Positions 10,189 to 18,935 of a DNA stretch of 64,000 nt are shown piece after piece (the stretch's first letter is position 1; every line of letters starts with the position of its first letter). Location of the stretch: contig CAVUFS010000011.1 of assembly GCA_963740675.1 (NCBI GenBank), positions 1-64,000 of the forward strand. Reading direction: 5' to 3'. This DNA comes from CAIKMD01 sp963740675. Its GTDB lineage: Bacteria; Pseudomonadota; Alphaproteobacteria; ATCC43930; CGMCC-115725. The position numbers and the translations under genes are program-made. Below the pieces are notes generated by a model, which was not told the DNA's origin, did no database searches, and saw nothing but the letters and a program-made list of their open reading frames with translations.

Positions 10189-11013
10189 ATGAGCAAGCGT
10201 TGGGGGCGCGCGCTAGCGCGAGGGATAGAGGCGATCACGCTCGCGCAGCGGCCGTGGCGCCGTGCTGCAAGTCGCCTGCGCGTCGCCGAAGCGCTCGTCC
10301 AGCGCCATTGGGTGGAGACGAAGCGCGGACGTATCCTCTTCGTATCGCCGCAACCGCGCGCGCTCGAATATCCACGCGACTTTCTCGCGCGCGAGCCCGA
10401 GATGCTCGCCTGGATCGATGCTTTTCGCACGCCCTGCCTCTTTTGGGATATCGGCGCCAATGTCGGGTCCTATACGCTCTATGCAGGACTGAGGCCCGAT
10501 GTGACGACCTATGCCTTCGAGCCGTCGCCGTCGAATTATCTCGCGCTCTGCCAAAACATCTATGAGAACGAGCGCGAGGCGAATATTCGTGCTTATTGCA
10601 TCGCCCTCGACGATAGCGTCTGTCTTGCGACGCTCGACATGGACGATTTGAGTGCGGGCAGTTTTGGTCATTCCTTCGGCGAGAGGCCTACCGTTTTGCG
10701 TCCCGAGCATAAAACGGTCTTTCACCAGCCCGCGATCGGTTTCTCGGTCGATGCTTTCCGTTCCACTTTCGGTCTGGAGACGCCGAACTATCTAAAGCTC
10801 GATGTCGATGGCAACGAAGATAAGGTGCTTGCGGGTGCCCGCTCGACGCTCGCCGACCCAGCGCTGCGGTCGATCATGATCGAGGTGGATCGCGAAGGAC
10901 CGCGGACGCAAAAACTGTTCGAGGCGCTGAAGCAATTCGGTTTCGCGTTTACACGTTGGGGCGTCGACCACGGGCTCGGTACGGTCAACGCCGAATTCAG
11001 CCGGCAGGCTTAA
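10189..11013 (+). CDS. FkbM-family SAM methyltransferase
   Basis: Intact 274-residue FkbM methyltransferase. Motif I is FWDIGANVGSYTLYAG (about residues 85-100), followed by YAFEPSPSNYLAL, and the FkbM hallmark YLKLDVDGNEDKVLAGA in the C-terminal third, then SIMIEVD. N-terminal 50 residues are basic and may contact the acceptor. It is the only undamaged methyltransferase in the glycan-modification region and runs opposite to the other three, with its own upstream gap of 160 bases. Substrate unknown; a surface polysaccharide is inferred from context. Confidence 0.85.
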   Translation: MSKRWGRALARGIEAITLAQRPWRRAASRLRVAEALVQRHWVETKRGRILFVSPQPRALEYPRDFLAREPEMLAWIDAFRTPCLFWDIGANVGSYTLYAGLRPDVTTYAFEPSPSNYLALCQNIYENEREANIRAYCIALDDSVCLATLDMDDLSAGSFGHSFGERPTVLRPEHKTVFHQPAIGFSVDAFRSTFGLETPNYLKLDVDGNEDKVLAGARSTLADPALRSIMIEVDREGPRTQKLFEALKQFGFAFTRWGVDHGLGTVNAEFSRQA

Positions 11014-11198
11014 CGACTCGAACCCTGCGGCCCAAACCCGGTTGACTGGATTGGACTAGCCAGAACGATCCGAAGCGAGACGATTTCCTGGGCGGCCCAT
11101 TTGCCGGGTGGGCGGGGTGAGAAGTCGGGCGTTGCTATATCTTGATGCTAGGGCGACTCTCCTGCATGCTGCCCTCAAACAGCATCGGGGAGGATTGA

Positions 11199-12218
11199 AT
11201 GGGTTCCTGGAAGCATCTTGTCTCGGTCGCGGCGATCGCTCTTGGCATGGCGGCCGCGCCGCTTGCGGCCCGCGCCGACGACAAGCCGATCGATGTCATC
11301 TTCGCGCTGCCCTCGCCGACACTGACTTTCAGCGCGCCTTTCCTTGCCGAGGATGCCGGGCTCTACAAGAAAGAGGGCCTCAACGTCTCTCATCGCACGC
11401 TGGTCGGCGTCGAGGCGGTGAACGCGGTCATTGCCGGTAGCGCCGATTTCACTGACAGCACGGGCCCGGTCTTCCTGCGCGCCAATGCCAAGGGCCAACC
11501 GCTGCTCGCGATCGCCAATCTGATCGACAAGCCGCTGGTCGAGATGGTGCTGCGCAGCGATGTGTATGACGCGCTGCATGTGACCGACAGCATGTCGCTG
11601 AAGGAGCGCGGTGCGCTGCTCAAAGGCAAGACGATCGCGATCCAGGGCGTCGGCAGCATCATCCATGCTTGGGAGCGCTTCGTTGCCGCGCGCGGCGGGC
11701 TCGATCCCGAGAACGATGTGCGCATCGCGCCGATGGATCCGCCGGCGATGATCGGTGCGATGCAGACCAAGGCGGTCGACGGTTTCGCCACCTCGCTGCC
11801 TTACACGACCGAGCCGGTGCTGAGCGGCATGGCAAAAATGTTCGCCAGCGCGCCGGAAGGCATCGCGCCCGATATGATCCCGTTTCCCTACGGCATCATC
11901 ATGACCCGGCCGCAAACCTGTAAGGACAATCCGGAGAAATGCCGGCGCATGGTGCATGCGCTCGCCGCCGCCAACAAGATGATTCACGATCAGCCCGACC
12001 AGGCGCTGGAGATCCTCAGCAAGCGTTTCAAGCAGATGGACCCGAATGTGCTGAAAGCGGCATGGAAGACGGTCGCTTCGGCGCACGCGACCGACCTACG
12101 CGTCACGCAGAAGGTCCTGGAGACCGGCGATGAGATGAATGCCGAAGCAAAGCTCCTCAAGCCCGAGGACCAGGTCAAATCCTATGACGGCCTGTTCACG
12201 GATCAGTATTTGAAATAG
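11199..12218 (+). CDS. ABC transporter substrate-binding protein, NMT1/SsuA-like
   Basis: Periplasmic solute-binding protein of the NMT1/THI5-like fold used for nitrate, sulfonate, taurine or pyrimidine-precursor uptake. Signal peptide MGSWKHLVSVAAIALGMAAA with cleavage after ARA (about residue 26). Family traits: FLAEDAGLYKKEGLNV, GSADFTDSTG, LKGKTIAIQGVGS, QTKAVDGFATSLPYTTEPVL, then EILSKRF helices. 339 residues, intact, GGGAGG-like site upstream. No permease or ATPase gene lies beside it, so the membrane partners must be encoded elsewhere. A palindromic repeat follows the stop. Ligand cannot be told from sequence. Confidence 0.87.
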   Translation: MGSWKHLVSVAAIALGMAAAPLAARADDKPIDVIFALPSPTLTFSAPFLAEDAGLYKKEGLNVSHRTLVGVEAVNAVIAGSADFTDSTGPVFLRANAKGQPLLAIANLIDKPLVEMVLRSDVYDALHVTDSMSLKERGALLKGKTIAIQGVGSIIHAWERFVAARGGLDPENDVRIAPMDPPAMIGAMQTKAVDGFATSLPYTTEPVLSGMAKMFASAPEGIAPDMIPFPYGIIMTRPQTCKDNPEKCRRMVHALAAANKMIHDQPDQALEILSKRFKQMDPNVLKAAWKTVASAHATDLRVTQKVLETGDEMNAEAKLLKPEDQVKSYDGLFTDQYLK

Positions 12219-12230
12219 GACCTACCACCT

Positions 12231-12318
12231 ACCGTCATCGCGAGCGAAAGCGAAAGCAATCCAGGACTGCACGTAAGTTCCTTGGATTGCTTCGTCGCTG
12301 GCGACCCGTGCGTTGCAA
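12231..12318. repeat. palindromic intergenic repeat (GCGAGCGAAGCGAAGCAATCC type)
   Basis: Begins ACCGTCATCGCGAGCGAAAG, contains GCAATCCAG and, after a short spacer, the complementary TTGGATTGCTTCGTCGC arm. Same family as the copy at 55074-55154; such extragenic palindromes are widespread in alphaproteobacteria. Confidence 0.75.
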
Positions 12319-12383
12319 GCATGCGATCCGGTCGCCATATGCCCGTCATGAGCCCGAAAGGGCGACATCGACGGGAGGTCGAT

Positions 12384-12842
12384 ATGAACCTCGTCACGCA
12401 CAAGAAATTCAAAGGCGACCGTATGATGCCGTGGGGCAAGGCCACGGTCGTCACCGGCGCGAAAGGCTACGTGTTTCTCTCCGGCAATACGGCGACGGCC
12501 GAGGATTACGATCCTTTGAAGCAACGCGGCGGCGCGATCGGTGATCCGGCCATGCAGTGGCGGGCCATTCTCGCGAACATCAAATCGGATTTGGAAGAGG
12601 TTGGCAGCTCGCTCGATCATCTCATCAAGATGACGTTTTACGTCAAAGGGCCCTTTCCCAATGGCGGCGTGCTCAGCTCACCCAATTTCCGTCTCGATGT
12701 GCTGGACGAATTTTTTCGGGAACATTGCCCGAAGCATTGCAGCGACAACAACCCGCCGCCATCCGAGGTGATCGGGGTCGCGGCGCTGGCACATCCCGAT
12801 CTCGTTATCGAGATTGTCGCGATCGCCGCGTTGACGGATTGA
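12384..12842 (+). CDS. RidA/YjgF/YER057c-family protein
   Basis: 152-residue RidA-superfamily protein. RidA members hydrolyse reactive enamine/imine intermediates or act in catabolic pathways. Start at 12384 is fixed by GGGAGG eight bases upstream; the frame is open further upstream only through a palindromic repeat. Conserved blocks are KGYVFLSGNTATAEDY, ILANIKSDLEEVGSSLDHLIKMTFYV, and VIGVAALAHPDLVIEIVAIA. The canonical catalytic Arg of the RidA subgroup (R-x-x-VxV near the end) is not present at GVAAL, so this belongs to a Rid2-7-like group and deaminase activity is uncertain. Confidence 0.82.
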   Translation: MNLVTHKKFKGDRMMPWGKATVVTGAKGYVFLSGNTATAEDYDPLKQRGGAIGDPAMQWRAILANIKSDLEEVGSSLDHLIKMTFYVKGPFPNGGVLSSPNFRLDVLDEFFREHCPKHCSDNNPPPSEVIGVAALAHPDLVIEIVAIAALTD

Positions 12843-12867
12843 GCTGATCAGTCCAGACCCGCGATCT

Positions 12868-13902
12868 TCACAGCTCGAGATGATCGGCGAGGAGCTGCGG
12901 AAGCTGCTCCGGCGGCGTGCGGCCGAAGCCGCAATAGGCGGCGAGGCCGAAACGCGGCAGGTATTTGCGCGCGACCTCGATCCGCGCCTTGAGCGTCGGC
13001 ATCGAATGGATGGCGCCGAGATAGACATCGACCCCCTTGGTCCGCAGCTTCGATAGCGGCGCGTAGAATTTATGCTCGGTGGTGTTGAGCACCGGAATAT
13101 GAACCCAATCGACGCGCCGGCGGGCCGCTTCGATCGACGCGTTGGCGAGATCGACGGTTGGGCCGAGCGTTTCGGGCGCGAAGGCGGGCCAGCCGCCGAA
13201 AGTGCCGAAGCAGAAATGGAAGCCGAGCGCCACATCGTCGGGCAGGTGTTTCGATAGCCGTGCTACCGGCGCGGTGTGTGTCTCGAGCTTCGCTTCTTCC
13301 GGCGTCTTCGCGGCACCGGAGACGGCCTGGATCTCCCAGGCCATATCCCATTGAACCGCGAGGTCCTTGGCCGGAATGTGCTTCACGATCACGTCGAGCT
13401 CGGCAGCGAGCGCTTCCTCGAAGCCGGGGCGGATGCGCTCTACGTCATTCGGATCGGGAAATAGAGCGCGCGCACGACGCTGTTGACCATCGGGATCGAG
13501 ATCTGGAAGCGTAGCCCGGCGGGCAGCAAGCCTTTCTCGCGCAGCGTCTTGAAGACGAAATAAGAGGCGACCGCGTCTCGCGCATAGCCGAGCCGCGTGC
13601 CGGGATTGCCGAAGCGCACGCGCTCGACATCGGGGCGCACGCGGAACTGCCAGGGATCCTCGCGCGTCCGTGGCAAGAGCTGCTCGACGCCGTTGACCGG
13701 CTTCGGCCGCTTCAAGGTCTCGAGATCGGCGTGGCCGTTGAAGAGCAGATAGCAAAAGCGATTGACCCACGAGCGGCGTTCGCCGACCTCGCCATCGGGC
13801 ATGGCCGGGAGATAGCGGCCAAGCGGGCCGCCGAATTGTAGTGATCACCTCTTCGACCGTGTCGAAGGGCACGCTGCCGACGAGCAAGAGGCTATTACTC
13901 AT
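12868..13902 (-). pseudogene. MetE/UroD-like TIM-barrel protein, two compensating frameshifts
   Basis: Uncharacterised protein resembling cobalamin-independent methionine synthase C-terminal / uroporphyrinogen decarboxylase barrels. Start MSNSLLLVGSVPFDTVEEV; between about 13835 and 13455 the plausible protein is in another frame (MPDGEVGERRSWVNRFCYLL, GLRFQISIPMVNSVVRALYF), then it returns to the first frame with DVIVKHIPAKDLAVQWDMAW, LGFHFCFGTFGGW and YCGFGRTPPEQLP. The formal frame stays open throughout, so automated calls would give a 344-residue protein with a scrambled centre. Adjacent to the recombinase remnant; no pathway context. Confidence 0.65.
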
Positions 13903-13968
13903 GGTAGGTCAACCTGTGTTCTAGGATCGATACCCCATTTTACAACGATCACGCGGGAGGCAATAGCG

Positions 13969-14662
13969 ATGAGTTACGAGACAAGCTCCAGCGCAGACCA
14001 TTGCCCGGCCTTATTGCGCGCTGCCGAATACGTGCGCATGTCTACTGATCAGCAGCAGTTTTCAATAGCGTATCAGCAAGCGGCGATCCGCTTATACGCC
14101 GCGCAGCGCGGAATCACAGTGGGGCAAACCTATGCAGACGAAGGGAAATCTGGACTGACGCTGACCGAACGACCAGCAATGATGCAATTGCTCGCTGACG
14201 TTGAGTTTGGGCTCGCAGATTTCGAGATTATTCTCGTTTACGACGTGTCGCGCTGGGGACGGTTTCAGGATACCGACGAGGGCGCATATCACGAATTTCG
14301 TTGTCGTCGGGTCGGGAAGCGCGATCGAATATTGTGCCGAACAGTTTTCGAATGAACCGGGGCCGATTTCGGCAATAATGAAAGCCATAAAAAGGGCCAT
14401 GGCCGCCGAGTATAGCCGAGAGCTTGCCGTCAAGACGGGTGCCGCACAAGCTCGCGCGACCGCACAAGGATTTTTGCAAGGGGGAGTGCCGGGATACGGC
14501 TTACGCCGGATGCTGGTTGACTTAGCGGGAAACGAGAAGGGCCTTATCAGAAAGGGGGAGCATAAATATTATCGAACCGACAGAATTGTCCTAGTGCCAG
14601 GACCACCGGAAGAAGTTGCGATCGTTCGCCGAATCTTCGACCTATACGTCAACCACCATGTT
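13969..14662 (+). pseudogene. large serine recombinase, frameshifted and 3'-truncated
   Basis: N-terminal half of a large serine recombinase (resolvase/invertase family). AAEYVRMSTDQQQFSIAYQQ includes the catalytic region, with Ser at YVRMSTD; then YADEGKSGLTL and LVYDVSRWGRFQDTDEGAY. An extra base near 14326 shifts the frame; the other frame gives EYCAEQFSNEPGPISAIMKA and MAAEYSRELAVKTGAAQARA, then GVPGYGLRRMLVD, the start of the recombinase domain. Similarity stops at RIFDLYVNHH, where the DNA joins a binding-protein fragment on the other strand. The zinc-ribbon and coiled-coil DNA-binding part is missing. Confidence 0.78.
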
Positions 14663-14836
14663 TTCAGAGAAGCCCTCGTCCTTGGCGATGAAGGTCGCGA
14701 GCGTCGCGTCCGAGCCGTAATAGCCGATTGTCATCGACTCGAGCGCGCACGACGGCGTCGGAGCGTCGACAATCGCGATGGCGGCGCCGAGCATGCCGAT
14801 GATGGTGACGCGCTGTCTCTTCGCTGGCAGCCTCAT
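14663..14836 (-). pseudogene. ABC substrate-binding protein, N-terminal fragment
   Basis: About 56 residues: basic start MRLPAKRQRVTIIGMLGAAI, signal peptide, then ESMTIGYYGSDATLATFIAK-DEGF, the normal opening of an NMT1-type periplasmic binding protein. It is cut at about 14663 exactly where the opposing serine recombinase ends, so a deletion or recombination event fused the two genes tail to head. Confidence 0.6.
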
Positions 14837-15019
14837 GCGCTCGGTCTTCCCCTCGCGGTCGCGGCATCATAGTCGAACGTTCTCGCCGCCGCGCGACCGC
14901 CCAGATTTCGACCATTCGGTCGCTATGCGGTGAATAGCGGACCTATCGGACATCGTCCAAAATCGGCGCGAATGACCCGTACCAGACAGCCTGCGCGCCC
15001 ACGCGGCGCGTGATCGGCA

Positions 15020-15217
15020 TCAGTTACATTCGAGAAGAAAGCGGCATAGCGCAAAGATGCCGTCGAGCGTCTGATCGCCCGGCGTCATGACGAGCACGGA
15101 TGCGATCATTCCTAGGAGGCAAAGGATCGTGATTTCCGCGAGTTCAGAAACACTCGCGGACCCAAATGCGAAATATGCAGCTGCCAAGTAACGCCTGACC
15201 CAAAAAAAAACCGGCAT
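15020..15217 (-). CDS. small membrane protein, unknown
   Basis: 65 residues with one clear membrane segment (EITILCLLGMIASVLVM) and a second weaker hydrophobic stretch near the N-terminus. Start at 15217 chosen for GGGGGGAACC directly upstream; the frame is open to 15256. No family recognised. One of a run of small ORFs in a gene-poor area. Confidence 0.4.
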   Translation of the reverse strand: MPVFFWVRRYLAAAYFAFGSASVSELAEITILCLLGMIASVLVMTPGDQTLDGIFALCRFLLECN

Positions 15218-15469
15218 GGTTCCCCCCGGCCGTCCATCTAGGGCTATCAATTCCATACGATCATCAATTACCTGCTAGGTCCACGACTGAATGGGACAAA
15301 CGACGCACGCCCGTTGCGCAGCGCCAACGGCGTCGAATATGTCGTTACGCTATTCCAAAGTGGCATACTGATGCCCACTGCGGACGTGCTAGCTTCGAAA
15401 ATGCCAACGTCACACTCATTGTTGAGAGCGACGGTCCGGCCACCAGATTTATCGAAAACAAGGGAAATA

Positions 15470-15733
15470 ATGATGGCCGCTAAAAAGGTGCAAGCCAAGC
15501 CGGTGGCGCCGACCGAGCCGGAGGGATCTAAAGCTGAAAGCTTCCCACATGCGGTAGACCCGCCTTATCGCACGGGCTGGGAGCATGCGTTGACGAAGAA
15601 ATACGGAACCCGTGGCAAATCGTGGACGAGCACGAAGAGCGAACCACAGTGGACTTTGCATTTCATAGACAGCGAGGCAGCCGCTTGGTTTGAGAACACC
15701 TGGGCTGTCGGAGAGCCCCAACCACCGTCGTGA
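15470..15733 (+). CDS. small soluble protein, unknown
   Basis: 87 residues starting MMAAKKVQAKPVAP (ATG at 15470 or 15473, GGGA upstream). Lys/Pro/Glu-rich beginning, then a compact part with several Trp (GWEHALTKKY, SWTSTKSEPQWTLHFIDSEA). No recognised family. The frame is open upstream to 15314, but that part has no coding character. Confidence 0.42.
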   Translation: MMAAKKVQAKPVAPTEPEGSKAESFPHAVDPPYRTGWEHALTKKYGTRGKSWTSTKSEPQWTLHFIDSEAAAWFENTWAVGEPQPPS

Positions 15734-15784
15734 TCGAAGGATCGGCCCGCGTTTTTGCACTGGAGTCGTGCTCCCCAACTCGTT

Positions 15785-16039
15785 CTACGCGTTTTCGTCA
15801 CGAGGCCAACGATCATGGTCCCGGGATTGTGCGCCAAAAATCCGCTCCGGGAATGGCATTTTGCTAGAGGCCAGTGCTAGCAGAAAGCCAAATACCGTTC
15901 CGATCCCGAGGGCCAGCAACACCGCCCCGGCGGGGCGATCCTGAACACGCCGAGAGAACGTTTGTATGGCGTCCCCTTGCAAGCCTGATAGACGTTCTCC
16001 AAGCGCGACCAGATCGTGTCCGAGCGCTTTCGCATCCAT
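15785..16039 (-). CDS. ElaB/DUF883-like small membrane protein
   Basis: 84 residues: an amphipathic N-terminal half (LVALGERLSGLQGDAIQTFS) and a single C-terminal membrane segment with Gly motif (AVLLALGIGTVFGFLLALA), followed by a short basic tail. This layout recalls the inner-membrane, ribosome-associated ElaB/YqjD group, but identity is only by layout. GGAGG-like site just before the ATG. Confidence 0.5.
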   Translation of the reverse strand: MDAKALGHDLVALGERLSGLQGDAIQTFSRRVQDRPAGAVLLALGIGTVFGFLLALASSKMPFPERIFGAQSRDHDRWPRDENA

Positions 16040-16291
16040 TTCATCCTCCGCCTATCACCTACAAAAATGGCGACGCAGATCGCCGAGCTTTCCAGCATAG
16101 AAACGCGCTCACACCGAAGGCGTTGCCTCCCCCTGCTCGCCGGGGGTGCTCACGAGCCAGGTGAAGGAAAACACGTCTGCAGAGAGCACCGCCCCGAAAC
16201 TTGATAGCCTCTCGGCCGTGACATATGAGCGGTGAGTTTAGGGAAAGACGAAACGCAGGGAGATTGCTGGCAGTCCTATGCTACGCGATCC

Positions 16292-16483
16292 CTAAGCTGT
16301 CCTAATTGAGGGCCTGAAAGCGACAACATAGCGCTGGTCGGCTTTGATCCACTCTCTGGCTTCGCGCTCGCTTTTGAAGCCAGAAATCGCGCGGCGAATT
16401 GATCGCCCATCTTGGATCGGGTCCCCAATCTCGACAACGTAGGTGCCGTTGGGTGCGTGAAGGATTTGATAGACGTTCTGCAC
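16292..16483 (-). CDS. small protein, unknown (rhizobial type)
   Basis: 63 residues, MQNVYQILHAPNGTYVVEIG followed by RAISGFKSEREAREWIKADQ. The beta-rich start and the ExEAxxWI helix look like a genuine folded small domain of a type common beside one another in rhizobia; function unknown. Its own short transcription unit. Confidence 0.5.
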   Translation of the reverse strand: MQNVYQILHAPNGTYVVEIGDPIQDGRSIRRAISGFKSEREAREWIKADQRYVVAFRPSIRTA

Positions 16484-16737
16484 GATGCCCAGAGTACCCT
16501 AGAGTGAGAGCTATTTCCCACCGTCGTTCCCACCGGAGGGACACTATCAGACAGGATTAGGCGGGATGGTGGCTCACAAGATGGCCGGGGTGTTTATTTT
16601 CGATCGGCGTGGCTCCGCGAATAGCCGGTCAATGCGCGTGCGTCTTGGTGGCCCGAGCAACTTGTCATCCTCAAGCCGGCGCCAAGCGGTCTTGTTGGCA
16701 TTCTGCTTGCACATTTCGTCTAGGAGCAATCATATCA

Positions 16738-16986
16738 ATGGGACTAAACGTGAAAGTAAATCGCCAACTTCGAGATTTTGGACGTCAGCTTGACAAGGGA
16801 TGCTCGCGTTTAAACCCGGGTCTCTCAGCCGTTGTGCTTGTTCTCTCGGCAATTGTGATGCTTGAAACGGCAGCCCGTGTGCCGACTTTCGTCCAAAATG
16901 TAGTGATTGCCGCCGAAGCCAATATGGCCGACAGCCCGGGCGATGGAGCCCCCCAGATCGTGATTTCCACCGCACCGGGCAACTGA
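16738..16986 (+). CDS. small single-pass membrane protein, unknown
   Basis: 82 residues: a basic start (MGLNVKVNRQLRDFGRQLDK), one transmembrane helix (LSAVVLVLSAIVML), then an acidic, probably periplasmic tail. AGGAG lies about 11 bases before the ATG. No family recognised. Confidence 0.42.
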   Translation: MGLNVKVNRQLRDFGRQLDKGCSRLNPGLSAVVLVLSAIVMLETAARVPTFVQNVVIAAEANMADSPGDGAPQIVISTAPGN

Positions 16987-17169
16987 AAAAAGCCCTGGCG
17001 GTCTCAGCGCATCATGAGGGCCGTCGTCTGCGATCTCCTGCGGGTGCATTGGTGTTCGGCTTTTCGACCCCATCAGGCCTTCGGATGCTGAGGCTGTCCA
17101 GAGTTGCCGTTAGGAACGAGGGCCACGCCTAAGCTATCCTCTCTAGTGGGTCACGGGGGGCTGAGGCGC

Positions 17170-17325
17170 TTAGTCGGCATTCGGACCCTTAACGAGATGG
17201 AAGCTCGGGGATTCGGTATCGTTCCATTCCGCCATGATCTCCCCGCAAACAGTGCATTTGGCGCTATCGTGGTCACGGGCAGGAAGCCGGGCTACCCGTG
17301 ACGGTGTAAACCGCGTTACAGAAGG
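17170..17325 (-). pseudogene. small CxxC zinc-ribbon protein, 5' end lost
   Basis: A frame without a usable start reads ARDHDSAKCTVCGEIMAEWN then ESPSFHLVKGPNAD before the stop. The CxxCGE-x-M-x-EWN pattern is that of short zinc-ribbon proteins frequent in rhizobia, which normally carry a second CxxC earlier. The gene is interrupted at its 5' side exactly at the inverted repeat beginning at 17326, suggesting disruption by that element. Confidence 0.45.
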
Positions 17326-17335
17326 GGGTAGTGGG

Positions 17336-17527
17336 TCAGTTTGAATTTGGCGGCCGGTGCCCAGAAACCAGAAAGATATAAATCTGCTGCGCGGCGATCT
17401 TCGTTGCGAAGTCGGCTTGATCCTCCGTGATCAGTTTCCCGGCAATCAATTCATCCGCGATGAAGCCAGAGACGATATCGGCCCATGCGCGGTCTTTCTT
17501 GTCTATCTCTTCGTCGAGGATGCTCAT
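17336..17527 (-). CDS. small acidic protein inside the repeat-bounded element
   Basis: 63 residues, MSILDEEIDKKDRAWADIVS then IADELIAGKLITEDQADFAT and AAQQIYIFLVSG. The last codons and the stop (SN-stop) are supplied by the left inverted repeat. Amphipathic and well-formed, probably real or recently so; function unknown. Confidence 0.45.
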   Translation of the reverse strand: MSILDEEIDKKDRAWADIVSGFIADELIAGKLITEDQADFATKIAAQQIYIFLVSGHRPPNSN

Positions 17528-17534
17528 TGTTCAA

Positions 17535-17780
17535 TCACTCGTAAGTATGCGCCGTCTTTGAGATCGGCCCGACGCTGAGCCTACCGCCGAATTTCCGTTC
17601 AGTCTCCATCACTTCACCGCTCTCAAAAGCTTCGATCATGCGGACGATATCCGTCATGTCCCAAAGCTTCTCCGTCACGCCGCAAGCCATGGCTGGCGTA
17701 ACGCGCGTGGTTTGATGGATGCGCGCGAAATTGTAGTGCATGAAGTAGATGGAGAGCGCGTGGCAAGCCGCGTTTGTCAA
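17535..17780 (-). pseudogene. transposase C-terminal remnant (IS1-like)
   Basis: Contains HALSIYFMHYNFARIHQTTR followed by VTPAMACGVTEKLWDMTDIV, the usual end of DDE transposases in which ALYF-x-YNF-x-RIHKTLRVTPAMxAG is conserved. The catalytic part is missing: about 25 bases upstream the inverted repeat at 17804-17823 intervenes. IS1-type is my best family guess. Confidence 0.6.
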
Positions 17781-17905
17781 GCCGGGTCGAATCTGCTCGA
17801 GTTTTCAAACCGACCCACTACCCTAAACACCGTCGGCTTGCTTACGTTCCTATTTTGTTCTAAGCTTCGGCCAAGCTCGGAAAACGTCAAGAGCGGAGGC
17901 CGAAA

Positions 17906-18150
17906 ATGCTTGTGGATGGTGACATCGAGGTGCTCATCGCGGCGGAAGCGACAGCGCTTCTCGATGCCGAGCTACGCCGCAGCCTCATCGCGATTTGTGA
18001 CGAGTTGGTCGGCGACTGGGGATTATTGCGGCCCCCGTGGACGACATGCCGCGACTACGCGAGCGCGATGCATTCGCCTCACTGACCACGGGCGAGATGC
18101 GCCGGATCACTATCGAGCAGCAATATTCGTTCTATCGCGAGGAAACGTGA
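17906..18150 (+). pseudogene. small hypothetical protein, frameshifted
   Basis: GGAGG precedes an ATG at 17906; the first frame reads MLVDGDIEVLIAAEATALLD then AELRRSLIAICDELVGDW, after which a missing base near 18025 moves the sensible frame to APVDDMPRLRERDAFASLTT and RRITIEQQYSFYREET. Stop overlaps the GTG of the next gene (GTGA). No family known. Confidence 0.35.
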
Positions 18151-18353
18151 CGGTGAGCTATCGCGCGGTTTGGCGCAGCGCGCACCTGCTCGTGCTCAAG
18201 CATTGCGACGAGGCCCCGCTGCACGCGGCTATGAACGCCGATCGCGAACTGGCAAAAGGCGAGCTCGACCGTTACCGATTCTGGCTCAGTGTCATCGACG
18301 CTTTGAAAGAAATGGGGCGGCGCGTGCCAGTCGCCGGCGAAAGGCTGAATTAG
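18147..18353 (+). CDS. small protein, unknown
   Basis: 68 residues beginning VTVSYRAVWRSAHLLVLKHC and ending RFWLSVIDALKEMGRRVPVA. GAGGAAAC is just before the GTG, which overlaps the stop of the preceding broken gene, so the two were once coupled. Function unknown. Confidence 0.4.
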   Translation: MTVSYRAVWRSAHLLVLKHCDEAPLHAAMNADRELAKGELDRYRFWLSVIDALKEMGRRVPVAGERLN

Positions 18354-18377
18354 CAATGTGCAGTTGGTGTGGCTCCG

Positions 18378-18827
18378 ATGTTTGAACGCGTCGTGCTTAC
18401 TTGGAAGATCTGGTGGCTCGAGCGCGCGCGTAAACGCGTTCACGCGAAGTATGGGCTTCTAGCTAGAAACGCCCCGACCGAAAAAGATGAAGCTGCACTC
18501 GCTTTTGAACAGCGGATGAGGATCGGCGAAATCGACGACGCCATTCGGCAACTACAAGACAATCACCTAATTCGACGTGCGCGCAGGTACGTTCTGCCAA
18601 TCCCTCCCTTCAACAAACGGCTAGGAAACTGGGAAGAATCGGATTTTACCGGCAAGTGGCAATTAACGGCGAAAGCCTTCGGTGAATTGAGGGGCGCAGT
18701 GCGTGCGGAACGAAAGGCGCGTCGTGAGGCATGGCAAAGCCACATTGTCGGTATCAGCGCCGCGACAGGTCTCATCGGCGGTATTACGGGCCTAATTTCC
18801 GTGATTTTCTTTCACGCTTCGAAGTAA
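18378..18827 (+). CDS. membrane-anchored protein with coiled-coil, unknown
   Basis: 150 residues. N-terminal two thirds is charged and helical (KDEAALAFEQRMRIGEIDDA, then AIRQLQDN), continuing to the motif NWEESDFTGKWQLTAKAFGE; a single C-terminal membrane helix (ATGLIGGITGLISVIFFHA) ends the protein. This is the topology of a tail-anchored inner-membrane protein. No family recognised. Convergent with nothing; the next gene begins 108 bases downstream. Confidence 0.55.
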   Translation: MFERVVLTWKIWWLERARKRVHAKYGLLARNAPTEKDEAALAFEQRMRIGEIDDAIRQLQDNHLIRRARRYVLPIPPFNKRLGNWEESDFTGKWQLTAKAFGELRGAVRAERKARREAWQSHIVGISAATGLIGGITGLISVIFFHASK

Positions 18828-18935
18828 GCAACGGACCTGGCGCGGCCGAGAGGTTGATTTGATCCTCGCCGCGCCCGAAGATGGCCTTGGCGACCGTGAG
18901 GGATTTTATGGTCGACACCTTTGAAAGGGGAAACG

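Larger units (their letters stand above)
17326..17823. mobile_element. 498-bp element bounded by 20-bp inverted repeats
   Basis: Left end GGGTAGTGGGTCAGTTTGAA (17326-17345) and right end TTCAAACCGACCCACTACCC (17804-17823) are inverted copies matching at 19 of 20 positions. The interior holds a 63-residue ORF and the tail of a transposase. Two direct copies of the same repeat lie at 33110-33154. The whole could be a MITE-like or IS remnant; I cannot name the IS family from the ends. Confidence 0.6.
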
